Shown piece by piece: positions 52,719-62,486 of a stretch of 64,000 bases of DNA (positions are counted from its first letter, which is position 1; every line of letters starts with the position of its first letter). The DNA is taken from assembly GCA_051656605.1 (NCBI GenBank), contig JBOGCF010000056.1, positions 194,246 to 258,245 on the forward strand, written 5' to 3'. The notes below the pieces were generated by a model that saw only the letters and a program-made list of their open reading frames with translations, did no database searches and was not told where the DNA came from. The position numbers and the translations under genes were made by a program. This DNA is from UBA12018 sp051656605 (GTDB lineage Bacteria; Bacteroidota; Bacteroidia; Bacteroidales; CAMTPD01).

Positions 52719-53837
52719 ATGAAAAAGATTATTTTAAGTGTGGCGGCTATTTCTAGCCTCATGTTTGCTTCATGTACAAATGATGCTGATCAAATAAGTG
52801 AAGCTCAAAAAGAGCAAAATGCAATCGCATTTTCAAGTTATTCCATGTTGTCTAAAGGAGCTCCAATTGTAAACAATGACGCTTTTGCGAAGATTGGGTC
52901 TAGTTTTGAAGTTGTCGGTTTTTTAAATGATCCAGCAGGACAATATATGAAAGCACAGATTTCTCATAATGGCACAAACTGGGGATATGCAAATCTACTG
53001 GATAAAGCCTATTGGCCAGAGAATAGCAAAACGCTTACTTTTTATGCTGTGGCCCCTTATGCTGATTTTTATCCTGCTAAAAACGGCAATGGAATTGCTT
53101 ATGCAGCTGGAGCAGCTACAGCAACTTATACCATTCCAACAATAACAAGCGACCAACAAGACTTGATGTATGCGTTTACAGCAGCATTGAGTAAACCTGC
53201 GAGTGGCGGTAATGTAACACTTCCGTTTAATCATGCGCTAAATCAGATTCATTTTAAGGCTAAAACCGAGTCTAATAATTTGTTTGTAGACATTGATGCG
53301 AATGGAATTCAACTTTGTAATTTAAAGAACACAGGAACGCTCTCTTTTGGAGCTGCTGCTTCATTATGGAATTCAGTTTCTGGGAAAACTACATTTACAG
53401 CAACTAGTGCTGCTGTGACAGACATTAAGTCTTCTGTATCAACCCCTATCTCTAGCACATCTGATGTGTTAATGTTAATGCCGCAATCATTGACAGCATG
53501 GAATCCGGCTGGTGAAGTTAATGCGACAGGTGAAAATCAAACAGGTGCTTATCTTAAAATCAACTGTAAGTTATATACTAAAGTTGGAGATCAAAAGGTG
53601 TATTTCCATGGAGGTACAGAAGCTTACGCGGCTCTTTATATACCGTTTACTGGAACAGGAATGGATAAAATGGGTAAAAAGATTACCTATACATTGATTT
53701 TTGGAGGAGGCTATACAGATCCGGGTGAACCGATCTTGACTCCAATTACATTTACAACAGAAGTAATGGACTGGGTTGATGCTGGTAATGTTGATATTCC
53801 GACACAAGAACCAGCTCCAGTCCCAGCTGCAAATTAA
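52719..53837 (+). CDS. Major fimbrillin (FimA/Mfa1-like), lipoprotein precursor
   Basis: A 372-residue fimbrillin-family precursor. I choose the ATG at 52719 (MKKIILSVAAISSLMFASCTN); an ATG at 52713 and a TTG at 52710 also stand in frame. The lipobox cysteine follows LMFAS. Fimbrillin blocks include NAIAFSSYSMLSKGAP, FEVVGFLNDPAGQYMKAQIS, YWPENSKTLTFYAVAPYAD and the hallmark VTLPFNHALNQIHFKAKTE. Maturation in this family is by lipidation, export and Arg/Lys-type protease cleavage, followed by strand exchange. Ala/Thr-rich composition and the strong hairpin immediately downstream fit a highly expressed main-shaft subunit. Confidence 0.85.
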   Translation: MKKIILSVAAISSLMFASCTNDADQISEAQKEQNAIAFSSYSMLSKGAPIVNNDAFAKIGSSFEVVGFLNDPAGQYMKAQISHNGTNWGYANLLDKAYWPENSKTLTFYAVAPYADFYPAKNGNGIAYAAGAATATYTIPTITSDQQDLMYAFTAALSKPASGGNVTLPFNHALNQIHFKAKTESNNLFVDIDANGIQLCNLKNTGTLSFGAAASLWNSVSGKTTFTATSAAVTDIKSSVSTPISSTSDVLMLMPQSLTAWNPAGEVNATGENQTGAYLKINCKLYTKVGDQKVYFHGGTEAYAALYIPFTGTGMDKMGKKITYTLIFGGGYTDPGEPILTPITFTTEVMDWVDAGNVDIPTQEPAPVPAAN

Positions 53838-53891
53838 AATCAGGTATTCTTCATAGCAATTGGGTGTATAGTTTAGATTTTAAGTGTCAAG

Positions 53892-53916
53892 AACCCGGGA
53901 GTATCCTTCCCGGGTT
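53892..53916 (+). terminator. Hairpin after the fimbrillin gene
   Basis: AACCCGGGA (53892-53900) is the exact complement of TCCCGGGTT (53908-53916) with a 7-base loop. Only TTC follows, so it is a weak terminator and would let part of the transcripts reach the adhesin genes at 53950. Confidence 0.7.
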
Positions 53917-53949
53917 TCTAAAAGAAAAAGAGCACATTAAGTTTTAGTT

Positions 53950-56586
53950 ATGCAAATACATATTTTATTTATGAAATTTAGATTCATCATATTGTTGAGC
54001 TCCATTTTTGCTTTTTGTTCTTGTCAAGAAGAGCATATAGAAGAGCTGAGACCAGAGGTTGATCAGATTGTTTTTTGTGCAGAAACACAAACAAAAGGTA
54101 TTATTTTAAATAATTCCACAATCGATAATTTTGGCGTATTTGCATATTATACAGGTTTAAAACGATGGAGTGACGTATCAGCCTTCATAACACCGAATTA
54201 TAGATATAATCAAAAAGTAGAGCGAATGAAAATAAATACTCAGTGGTCTTCTTGGCTTTATGCTCCAACAATGTATTGGCCTAATGCACCTGAGAAATTA
54301 AGTTTCTTTGCCTATGCACCCACAGAATCAGATAAGAATGGAATAAAAGTTTCTGCTGCTTCAGCTACAGGAGCACCGACAATAGGATACATTGTGCCTA
54401 TAGACATAAAAGAGCAGCAGGATCTTTTATATGCTAATCCTTTAATAGATAAGGTTAAGACAGATTATGCTGGAGGGCAAGTGCCTTTTAAGTTCGAGCA
54501 TGCATTGACGCAGCTTTCTTTTCAGGCCAAACTAATTGACGGACAAGAACCTGAAGCAGGGAAAAGTCTAAAAATAACAGCGATAAAATTCGAGAATATT
54601 GGCTATAAAGGTGATTTGAATTTTGATGTAAATGGATCTCAATCTAAAGCCTATTGGAATATTGATGATCAATTAAAGACCACATTTCAAGCAAATATTC
54701 AATCTGAGTATGGGTTGAAAAACATAGCTCTGTCTTCTTCTTTTCAGAAACTTTGTAAGCCCAACTCTCAACTGTTGTTATTACCGCAACCATTAGAAGT
54801 AGCTTCAATGATTATAGAATATTCCTTATACGATGTTGAGGGAAAAGAAGAAGAAGTTTTTATTAAGAATATAGATTTACAGGCTATGCTAAGAGAATTA
54901 CCAATGGGGAAAAACCTTTTGATGAATATACTATTAGGGATCGAGAAAGAAGATCCATGGATTGTAGGTGTTGATGTATTACCGTGGAATGATCATGATG
55001 TTTCAGGAGACTTTAGCGCAACATATCTCAATCTTTCAGCTATACAGTTGAAAGAACCTTATGGAATGCCGATTAAGGTTTATTATACAACAGATTATAA
55101 GTATGAGTTAGAAGTTACATGTACAGATAAGCCACAAGGGTGCTTAGATTTTGTTGTAACCGGAAGTGGAGGTATAATTGATATTCCAGGAAATCTTCCA
55201 TCCGGAAGTTATGTCTTTGATGTAATTGCCGGCGGTATAAAAAGGGTATTGAGGTTGGAAATCTTACCACAATTACATGTCAATACTTATTATTATAATA
55301 ACTATACAAACGATAACAGCGCAAATTGTATTTTATTGCCGGTTGTATCTAATCGATCCTTCAAGATAAATATCGGAAGAGTTGATGAATATTGGGGAAG
55401 CTCGGATCCAATATATGGTGGAAACAATACTCAGAATACAATCGCTCAGAATCCGGATTGGACTCCGGAAGTTATATGGGCCGATTTTGATATCGCAAAT
55501 GCTCAAGTAGTGGTAAGAAAAGACAATGCATCAGAGCAAGATGCTTTATATATTGATTGTCGGGATATCTCTTCTCTCACAGGGGGTAAAGGAGGTAATT
55601 TAGTTGTAGGTGTGAAAAATAATAATACCGGACATTTACTTTGGTCATGGCATATCTGGATTACAGATTTAGTGAAGTTAAATGGATTTCAGATTGTCTA
55701 TGATTTACAAACACCTCTCTCTGTTTTAGCTACGAAAGTTGAAATTGCTAATGCTTTTAAAAATGAAGCACAACGAGGATTGATAGATGCGAATATGCCT
55801 TTTTCAACATTGAGATCATTTCTAATTAGCGGAGCCGACAATATTGAAAAAGTTGTGTTGGATCGTAATCTTGGAGCTAGAGCTGCGCAAGCAAATGGCG
55901 AGAATAATACCGATACTTATGGGTTGTATTATAAGTTTGGCGTAAAAGATCCGTTACCAAATAGTCGATCTTATACTTCTGATAAAAGTGAGCCGATGAT
56001 TTATCGAAAGAATGGTTATGGAAAGCTATCTGACGGTAACTCGTTTATACCTTATCAGTATCAAACGGCGGTCAAACAGGAGAAGAACTTCTATATACAA
56101 AATCCAATAGCAATATGTAACGCAAATACGAGTATCGTAGTTAATGATCTGAATGCATATAAATATTGGAATCGAATCAACGAAAATCCAGTTAATAATG
56201 ACAACGTGAAAGGAGCTAAAACAATATTCGATCCCTCTCCACACGGTTGGCGAATTCCTTGGGGCAAAGACTGGTTGAATGTTTTATGTGATTCGAAGAA
56301 TCTGATGTTTTATTCTTATCGGAACGCTCCGGTCTACAAGTGTGCGTTAGAGGGATTTAAATATAATAGTTTAAATAAAGCTTTTTGGTTTGCATGTGCT
56401 GGAGATCGATCGAATATAATTCCTCAAAATGGAAATATATCGGCTATTTACTGGAGTGCACATGCTGTTAATGAGACTGTTCACTATTTAAGACTTATCA
56501 ATAAACCAGGGGAAGAGCAACGATTTATCGTTGAGTCTGCCACAAGTAGAACAATAGGGGTCGTAAGACCTGTAATAGATAATTGA
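53950..56586 (+). CDS. Large fimbrillin-fused adhesin (probable tip or minor subunit 1)
   Basis: An 878-residue lipoprotein (ATG at 53950; the ATG at 53971 gives a neater signal, MKFRFIILLSSIFAFCSC). The N-terminal about 340 residues are fimbrillin-like (QIVFCAETQTKGII, MYWPNAPEKLSFFAYAPTE, VPFKFEHALTQLSFQAKLI), as in the major subunit. A middle domain with beta character follows. The C-terminal about 350 residues are shared with the next gene: WADFDIANAQVVVRKD, LLWSWHIWITDLV, VLDRNLGARAA, YGLYYKFGVKDPLP and a DPSPHGWRIPW block ending RTIGVVRPVIDN. That module resembles FISUMP-type adhesin domains. The gene is 2 bases from its downstream neighbour. Confidence 0.82.
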   Translation: MQIHILFMKFRFIILLSSIFAFCSCQEEHIEELRPEVDQIVFCAETQTKGIILNNSTIDNFGVFAYYTGLKRWSDVSAFITPNYRYNQKVERMKINTQWSSWLYAPTMYWPNAPEKLSFFAYAPTESDKNGIKVSAASATGAPTIGYIVPIDIKEQQDLLYANPLIDKVKTDYAGGQVPFKFEHALTQLSFQAKLIDGQEPEAGKSLKITAIKFENIGYKGDLNFDVNGSQSKAYWNIDDQLKTTFQANIQSEYGLKNIALSSSFQKLCKPNSQLLLLPQPLEVASMIIEYSLYDVEGKEEEVFIKNIDLQAMLRELPMGKNLLMNILLGIEKEDPWIVGVDVLPWNDHDVSGDFSATYLNLSAIQLKEPYGMPIKVYYTTDYKYELEVTCTDKPQGCLDFVVTGSGGIIDIPGNLPSGSYVFDVIAGGIKRVLRLEILPQLHVNTYYYNNYTNDNSANCILLPVVSNRSFKINIGRVDEYWGSSDPIYGGNNTQNTIAQNPDWTPEVIWADFDIANAQVVVRKDNASEQDALYIDCRDISSLTGGKGGNLVVGVKNNNTGHLLWSWHIWITDLVKLNGFQIVYDLQTPLSVLATKVEIANAFKNEAQRGLIDANMPFSTLRSFLISGADNIEKVVLDRNLGARAAQANGENNTDTYGLYYKFGVKDPLPNSRSYTSDKSEPMIYRKNGYGKLSDGNSFIPYQYQTAVKQEKNFYIQNPIAICNANTSIVVNDLNAYKYWNRINENPVNNDNVKGAKTIFDPSPHGWRIPWGKDWLNVLCDSKNLMFYSYRNAPVYKCALEGFKYNSLNKAFWFACAGDRSNIIPQNGNISAIYWSAHAVNETVHYLRLINKPGEEQRFIVESATSRTIGVVRPVIDN

Positions 56587-56588
56587 TT

Positions 56589-59513
56589 ATGAAGAAAGGG
56601 TATATGTTATTAGTAATGCTGCTTTGTATATGCATGGGTGCATGTACAGACACAGCTTATTATGATGATTCCAGTCAAATGGGTTTGTTGTCGGATGGAA
56701 AACTTAGATTGGCACTTAATATGCAGTTCTCCAAATCAGATATAATCCAAACAAAAGCTGGAGAAGAATCTGCTCCTTCTATCAAAAATGCATATTTGCT
56801 TGTTTTTGAGTCGTCGGATGCCACTATAGTAAACGATACGGATCGATTATTGCAAATTGTGAAAGTTGAAACCGGATCAATGGTACCCTTCTCTGTAGTA
56901 GTTGCTCCGGTAAAAGCAGATTGTCGAATAAAGGTAATTGTAAATCTAGATCAAGCAGCCGAGACCATTGTTTCCGGTTATACATGCTATGGAAGCTCAG
57001 CATCAATAGCTCCAACAACGATTGGAGATTTCAAACAATTAATTGTTCCCATGTCATCACTTTATGTAAATGATGTAGCAAACGAGTATTTACCTTTTGC
57101 AAATGAACAAGATTTATTGGTAGAAGGAGTAAATCCACAAACGAATCTAACAATAAAGTTAGCTCGAGTATATGCCGAGATTAACTTGTCTGTCGATTCT
57201 TCGGTCTCGCAATTTACACTCGAAAGTGTACAATTGCGCAATGGCTATAAGCAGGGCCGTTTTTGCTTATATCAAGATGGTGAATGGACAGAAACAACAC
57301 CAAAAGACTTTTATATTTATAAACCTGTTATAGCGGTTGATAACAAAATAGCACCGTTTTATTTATTCGAAAATCTTGGGTCTACTGAATTAATCGCAGA
57401 TCAAACGATTATGCTAGTAAAGGGGAGCTATAAAGGAATATCAGGTTATTATATGCTTTACATTGAATATGGAAGTATAGAAAATGAAGTTGTCACATTC
57501 CATTATAATATTTGTCGTAATAGTCGTTATTCAGTTAGAATAAAATCGGTAAAGAATTATGGATATCCAACAATAGAAGAAGCTTTGAGATCTAGTCCGC
57601 AAAACGATGTGCTGGATTATGATGTAATAATTGATGATGATGGAAAATCAAATGATATTCTTTATCATAGTAGTGGCTATTCAATTGGAGCTACAAATTC
57701 AGAAGTATGGGTGTATGCAGAATCCTCAAGTTCAGAATATATTGCAACAACATTAACATTTGATGTGACACATATCTCAGCAGGTGCAAACTTTAAGCCA
57801 TCTCGTTCTATCGTAAGCTCTTCTCCTGATATTGTCGTGCTCAATAGTGCAGAAGTAATTGCGAAAGAAAAAGGTATACCGGTCGATTTAAAGATCAAAG
57901 TGATGAAGCCTAATGTGAAAGGAACGATAACAATACAATATGGAGGTTTAAGAAAAGAAATACAAGTATCGTCGTTCAAGATGCTTAAATCTGATACACA
58001 GCAAACAATACAAATAGTAAATACCATGGGTGCAAAATATGAGGATTTGAATAGCGTTCCATGGTTGCGAATAAGTAGAACTCTTGATTATCCGCAAGGA
58101 TATACGCCTACAACAAGCTTTGATGCTCCTACTACTGTATACTGTGTAGCAATGGCGCATAAAGAAAATACAGCGAGACAATCCACACCGCTTTATTTCT
58201 ATAGAAACTCTGATGTTGGAACATTGAAAGTAATCGCAGTGCAAACTTATGGTGCAGCCTGGGAAAATGATGTGTATTATCGAGAGTCGGCAGCTAAATC
58301 AGCTGTGCAAAAACGGGCTAATACGATATTAATACCGAATAAAGAAGTTCGCAATTATCGCATCACCGGAACTCGATTATATGATTATTATAAGCAGGAT
58401 TTATCAAATCTAACGGCTGAAATATGTTGGGCAGACTTCAATTTGTTTGATCCCAATCCTTTTGAGCCTCATCAATTAATAGAAGTCCAAAATATAGATG
58501 GTGGTTATCAAGATGTAAGGCTTCGTGTTCGAAAGTATGCAAGTAGTTGCCAAAATGGTGGAAATGGAAACGTAGTTTGGGGATTGAAGTCAGCCGATGG
58601 TAAATGGATGTGGACATGGCATATTTGGCTTTCAGACTTAGTGACCGAGTCTGATAATCAGATTCTATATACTAACTCATTTTTACCTGTATTTGCTTCC
58701 GCAGCAGAATATAAAGTAATCCTTGGTGCAACAACCGAAGTTGGAGCTCGTTTTCCCAAACTAACAGCAGATGGGGGAGTTAATAAGATATTCTTGGATA
58801 GAAATATGGGTGCAAAAACTACCTCTTATTTGAGTTCTGGAAATATCTCTAGTTCTGAAGGATTGAAGCATTATGGTTTGTATTATCAATGGGGAAGGAA
58901 AGATCCGCTACCCGGATCTGCTTATCTTTCTCAACCAGGAGGAACAAACCCTAAAGAATTAGAGATTTTTACAGCGAAGTCTAGCTCAGGTGTTATATAT
59001 GGAAGTGAAGTCGGACACAAAACACAGAGACAGATTTCGATGCTTGAATCGATTAATATGCCCTTGCTTTTGGCTCATGCTGGTTATCAAGATTGGTGTA
59101 TAGATGTAAAAGCAAACAGATGGAATGAGACGAGTACGCCAATGTCGAAAGGGAAAAAGACAATTTATGATCCGTCTCCTTATGGTTGGCGGTTAAATTG
59201 GGGTGCCGGTAATGAGTTGATTACTAAAGTGAATAAAAAATGGATAAAGTACAACGATTATACAACATTAAGGCCGGGCGGTGTGCTTATCGATGATCGA
59301 TATTGGTTTCCGGCTTCCGGGTCGAGAGATTATACCGGTGGGTTTTATAACTGGCTTGGGATATGTGGTTCATATTGGACGGGTAGTTCTATTTGGGATA
59401 GTCATGGTCCTTGCATTTATTTTGAATTTAAAGATGGTGTATGCGTTTATAATAAAGACTATCAAATAGCGCGAACTTATGCGTGTTCAGTAAGACCTAT
59501 AATAGATGAGTGA
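56589..59513 (+). CDS. Large fimbrial adhesin (Mfa-type tip protein, DUF4906-like)
   Basis: A 974-residue lipoprotein; the ATG at 56589 is used because the in-frame TTG at 56583 overlaps the previous stop. The lipobox cysteine is in CICMGACTDTAYY. The N-terminal part (LRLALNMQFSKSD, SIKNAYLLVFESSDATIVND, VKADCRIKVIVNLDQA) fits the tip-subunit type of Bacteroidales pili, unlike the fimbrillin-like head of the preceding protein. The C-terminal about 350 residues are paralogous to that protein: ICWADFNLFDPNPF, WMWTWHIWLSDLV, FLDRNMGAKT, HYGLYYQWGRKDPLPGS, YDPSPYGWRLNWG, then a cysteine-containing CGSYWTGSS and ARTYACSVRPIIDE. A hairpin with a T-run closes the operon. Confidence 0.82.
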   Translation: MKKGYMLLVMLLCICMGACTDTAYYDDSSQMGLLSDGKLRLALNMQFSKSDIIQTKAGEESAPSIKNAYLLVFESSDATIVNDTDRLLQIVKVETGSMVPFSVVVAPVKADCRIKVIVNLDQAAETIVSGYTCYGSSASIAPTTIGDFKQLIVPMSSLYVNDVANEYLPFANEQDLLVEGVNPQTNLTIKLARVYAEINLSVDSSVSQFTLESVQLRNGYKQGRFCLYQDGEWTETTPKDFYIYKPVIAVDNKIAPFYLFENLGSTELIADQTIMLVKGSYKGISGYYMLYIEYGSIENEVVTFHYNICRNSRYSVRIKSVKNYGYPTIEEALRSSPQNDVLDYDVIIDDDGKSNDILYHSSGYSIGATNSEVWVYAESSSSEYIATTLTFDVTHISAGANFKPSRSIVSSSPDIVVLNSAEVIAKEKGIPVDLKIKVMKPNVKGTITIQYGGLRKEIQVSSFKMLKSDTQQTIQIVNTMGAKYEDLNSVPWLRISRTLDYPQGYTPTTSFDAPTTVYCVAMAHKENTARQSTPLYFYRNSDVGTLKVIAVQTYGAAWENDVYYRESAAKSAVQKRANTILIPNKEVRNYRITGTRLYDYYKQDLSNLTAEICWADFNLFDPNPFEPHQLIEVQNIDGGYQDVRLRVRKYASSCQNGGNGNVVWGLKSADGKWMWTWHIWLSDLVTESDNQILYTNSFLPVFASAAEYKVILGATTEVGARFPKLTADGGVNKIFLDRNMGAKTTSYLSSGNISSSEGLKHYGLYYQWGRKDPLPGSAYLSQPGGTNPKELEIFTAKSSSGVIYGSEVGHKTQRQISMLESINMPLLLAHAGYQDWCIDVKANRWNETSTPMSKGKKTIYDPSPYGWRLNWGAGNELITKVNKKWIKYNDYTTLRPGGVLIDDRYWFPASGSRDYTGGFYNWLGICGSYWTGSSIWDSHGPCIYFEFKDGVCVYNKDYQIARTYACSVRPIIDE

Positions 59514-59524
59514 TTAATTATTTT

Positions 59525-59566
59525 AAGGGATCTGTCAATAATACTTTTTGATAGATCCCTTTTTTA
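59525..59566 (+). terminator. Terminator of the fimbrial operon
   Basis: AAGGGATCTGTCAA (59525-59538) pairs with TTGATAGATCCCTT (59548-59561) with one G-U, followed by TTTT. Strong stem with a U-tract, 12 bases after the last stop. Confidence 0.85.
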
Positions 59567-59571
59567 CATAT

Positions 59572-59603
59572 TTTGCTAATGTGACCATTGTTTTGTAGGT
59601 TTG
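59572..59603 (+). promoter_or_regulatory. Promoter of the TPR-HTH regulator gene
   Basis: TTTG at 59572-59575, a 20-base spacer and TAGGTTTG at 59596-59603 (TAnnTTTG). It shows that the regulator has its own promoter after the fimbrial terminator, and that translation starts at 59630 or 59633 and not at the TTG at 59588. Confidence 0.6.
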
Positions 59604-59629
59604 CAATTGAAATTATACAGCAACATGTG

Positions 59630-61267
59630 ATGATGATAAATGTTATTAAGGCCATATTCTTGTTTAGCCTCTGTTTTTTCGGGTTCTCAATACAAGCACA
59701 AACGATCAACGAAGATATTTTTGAATACGATGAAAATATAATTCAAGCAAAGAAAAAAGCATATTCAAACTTGTCTGAAGCGATAGGCTATGCCGAAGCT
59801 GCACGTCAAATTGCATATAACCTTAAAGACTCAGCTCTGATATTTAAATCTGATTTATTATTAGGGTCATTGTATGGATTGAAAGGTAATTATGACTCTG
59901 CTTTAGAGTTTTATATTGAGGCTGATTTGTATAAAGATACGAATGTAGCGGAGGCAATTGCAGAATATGATATGCATATGGGAGCAATTTATTGGAGTTT
60001 GCGCGAGAATAGAAAGGCAATGAATTATGCCCAAAGTGCATTATCATTGTATGAGAGTTTAAAAGACACAGTCAATATTGCGGTATTGTTAAACTTAAAA
60101 GGATTGATCGAAATAGAACAAAAGAATTATGCACATGCTACCTTATTGATTGACTCAGCTTTGTATTTGAATCGTAAGATCAATAACCTTGATGGAGCAA
60201 TGGATAATTTGAATAATATATCGTTGATACCTGGGGATGAAGATCGCAAAATAGGATATTTAAAAGAAGTCATTCGAAATAACGAGAAAGATAGTTTGTT
60301 TTGGGTGTTATCAGAAAACTATAATAATCTCGCAGCAGTGTACTTAAATAAGGGTAAACTTGATTTAGCAAAGCAAAGTATGCAGAAGGCTACTGAGATG
60401 GCAAAAAAAAGTAACTCTGAACGTCTTCAAATTGATAACTTGGAATTGGCCTCTCAAATTGCTTTTTCTGAGGGTCTCTATAAAGAAGCTTATAACTTTC
60501 TTCATGAAAAAGAACTTTTGCAAGAGAGTTCGTTGGCAAAGAATAGACTAGAACGAATAGAAGAAGAACTTGAGGTAAAGAAGAAGCTGAAGCAGCAAGC
60601 TATCATCGACCGTCAAACATTAATCTTAGATCAACAAAAAAAAGAGAAGCGACTCACTGTAACTTTTGTATCGGTATTATTCATCATAACAATCATTTTT
60701 ATCGCATTTTATTACCGCAGACAATTGGATATACATCGTCTCGAGCAAGAAATGACTCTTAAAAACAAGCAACTTGTAGAGCAAGAGCTGATCCGTAAGA
60801 AAGATGAAATATCATCTCAGCAAGAGCAAATAACGATGCACAACAATGAACTCATCGACCTCATTTATTACATCAAGTCAAAAGATAAACTCGTAGATAA
60901 GGTGCAAGCTATGATTAAAGAAGTTTATAAAATAGCTACATCAGAAACGCAGAATCAGCTAAAAATGATTACTGTTTTCATCAAGCAGCATCGCGATAAG
61001 GAGAAGAAGATAAACCTTTTTACTGATCATCTCGATACAGTTGAATCTCGCTTCTATGAAGTTCTGGAAACGAAGCATCCCAACCTTACAAAGAACGAAA
61101 AAGTATTAGCAGCCTACCTTCGAATTGGTTTGTCGACCAAAGAAATAGCATTTCTTATCGATTCTAACCCGAAGACAGTGAATATGGCACGCTATCGGTT
61201 GCGTAAAAATCTAAATCTTGAGACAGACGATAACTTGGTCGATTATTTTGCAACCATTCTAGATTAA
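59630..61267 (+). CDS. Membrane-anchored TPR/HTH transcriptional regulator
   Basis: A 545-residue protein (ATG at 59630; ATG at 59633 also possible). A signal-like hydrophobic start (INVIKAIFLFSLCFFGFSIQAQ) is followed by tetratricopeptide repeats (about 45-300; SALIFKSDLLLGSLYGLKGNYDSALEFY, LNLKGLIEIEQKNYAHATLL). Then come one transmembrane helix (about 350-370; LTVTFVSVLFIITIIFIAFYY), a long coiled coil and a C-terminal LuxR-like helix-turn-helix (LTKNEKVLAAYLRIGLSTKEIAFLIDS, NPKTVNMARYRLRKNLN). The sensor side is periplasmic and the DNA-binding side cytoplasmic, a one-component design common in Bacteroidetes. It directly follows the fimbrial operon, so fimbrial control is the natural guess. 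It has its own promoter. Confidence 0.88.
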   Translation: MMINVIKAIFLFSLCFFGFSIQAQTINEDIFEYDENIIQAKKKAYSNLSEAIGYAEAARQIAYNLKDSALIFKSDLLLGSLYGLKGNYDSALEFYIEADLYKDTNVAEAIAEYDMHMGAIYWSLRENRKAMNYAQSALSLYESLKDTVNIAVLLNLKGLIEIEQKNYAHATLLIDSALYLNRKINNLDGAMDNLNNISLIPGDEDRKIGYLKEVIRNNEKDSLFWVLSENYNNLAAVYLNKGKLDLAKQSMQKATEMAKKSNSERLQIDNLELASQIAFSEGLYKEAYNFLHEKELLQESSLAKNRLERIEEELEVKKKLKQQAIIDRQTLILDQQKKEKRLTVTFVSVLFIITIIFIAFYYRRQLDIHRLEQEMTLKNKQLVEQELIRKKDEISSQQEQITMHNNELIDLIYYIKSKDKLVDKVQAMIKEVYKIATSETQNQLKMITVFIKQHRDKEKKINLFTDHLDTVESRFYEVLETKHPNLTKNEKVLAAYLRIGLSTKEIAFLIDSNPKTVNMARYRLRKNLNLETDDNLVDYFATILD

Positions 61268-61316
61268 AGTATTATTCTTCGAAAAGTATTGCAATAACGA
61301 TCCCTATAGAAATCAA

Positions 61317-62060
61317 CTACTCTGTAGTATAGACACGGTGAAGCAGGTTGATGTCGACTTCGAGGTGGTTGACTAGGTAGTTGTTGACACCGTTGTATTC
61401 TTCGTCAATAACATCGAATGCAGCCTGAAGGTACGCTTCTTCAACGGTAAGAACAGGGCCGAGTACGGGATACTTTTGGATGATGGCATCGTACTTTCCT
61501 TTCAGGCATTTCTTGGAACGCATGTAGTCGAGCATGATGTCTGCACGATCTACGTTGAGCGCCGATAGAAACAGGGCCGAAGCAATGCCGGTACGGTCTT
61601 TGCCCGCAGTGCAGTGAAACAGGGTAGGAGCGTCGGTATTGTTCGAGATCAACTGGAAAAAGTTCTTAAACAAGGGCTGCGAGTTTCTAACGATGTCTCG
61701 ATAGATTGATTTCATAGCCTCTTCGGGGTTTTTCAGACTACCTAGATCCAACTGGCGGATATCCATGTTGTTGAAATTACCGGCAGAGATAGGCAGATTT
61801 ACATGTTCCGATACGGTTTGAGGCAACTTATCGGCTGCACTTTCAATCTCCATAGCCGTTCTGAAGTCGATAACGATTTTCAGAGACAAGTGGTTGAGGT
61901 AATCGAGATCTTCCATGGTAAGATTCGAAAGCTCCTCCGAACGAAACATCTTTTCGTATTTGGTGTACTTGCCAAAGGCATTCTTAAAGCCACCCAAGTC
62001 GCGCATGTTGTAGGTTCCGTTCATGGGCAATAACCATTTCTCCTTTTTATCTTCTGCCAT
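61317..62060 (-). CDS. Tyrosine-protein phosphatase (protein tyrosine phosphatase family 3-like)
   Basis: A 247-residue cytoplasmic phosphatase. The P-loop HCTAGKDRTG has catalytic Cys150 and Arg156 (CX5R). The N-terminal block NGTYNMRDLGGF and the FRSEELSNLT segment are typical of the DSP-like 'tyrosine phosphatase' group (YbaK/Iph type), and VIDFRTAMEIE carries the family aspartate region. Such enzymes act on phosphotyrosine or phosphoinositide-like substrates. The gene converges with the TPR/HTH regulator. The 1.4-kb gap behind its start carries the 22-nt array. Confidence 0.88.
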   Translation of the reverse strand: MAEDKKEKWLLPMNGTYNMRDLGGFKNAFGKYTKYEKMFRSEELSNLTMEDLDYLNHLSLKIVIDFRTAMEIESAADKLPQTVSEHVNLPISAGNFNNMDIRQLDLGSLKNPEEAMKSIYRDIVRNSQPLFKNFFQLISNNTDAPTLFHCTAGKDRTGIASALFLSALNVDRADIMLDYMRSKKCLKGKYDAIIQKYPVLGPVLTVEEAYLQAAFDVIDEEYNGVNNYLVNHLEVDINLLHRVYTTE

Positions 62061-62486
62061 TGTTATCTGTATTTGAGTTTTACCTGTTTCGATGTATAAA
62101 TATAACTGAAAACCTTGAAGTTGTTCATCTTTCGGTGGTCATAATTTTACAGGTGAATGGTGCTTAATGTATTTTTTGATAAATAGAAAGTTTTCCTTGT
62201 TTTGGAGTTCCGGTTGGCTTGTAAGGCTTAAAAAGTCCACTTTTAAGCTAGATGCTCGTGGTTTTTAATCAAATAAAAGATAGCATTTTAGCATCAATAC
62301 AGTAGTGTTGGATGACGAGCTTCGATTGTCTTTATTGAGAAGAATGGTTGAGGCGGCCAAAAAGAAAGCAATTTGTGTCTGAAGACAGCGATTTGTATCG
62401 GCTCAACTTCGTGAGAGTTGCTTGGGAGTGAAGGTTGCTAAGGATTGGTGCGGCAGCGGTAAGCTCGATGCGTTGAGGTGAAATGT

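Noticed and set aside
59588..59629. Upstream TTG start of the TPR-HTH regulator
   Set aside because: It overlaps the -33/-7 promoter at 59572-59603, so it would not be transcribed.
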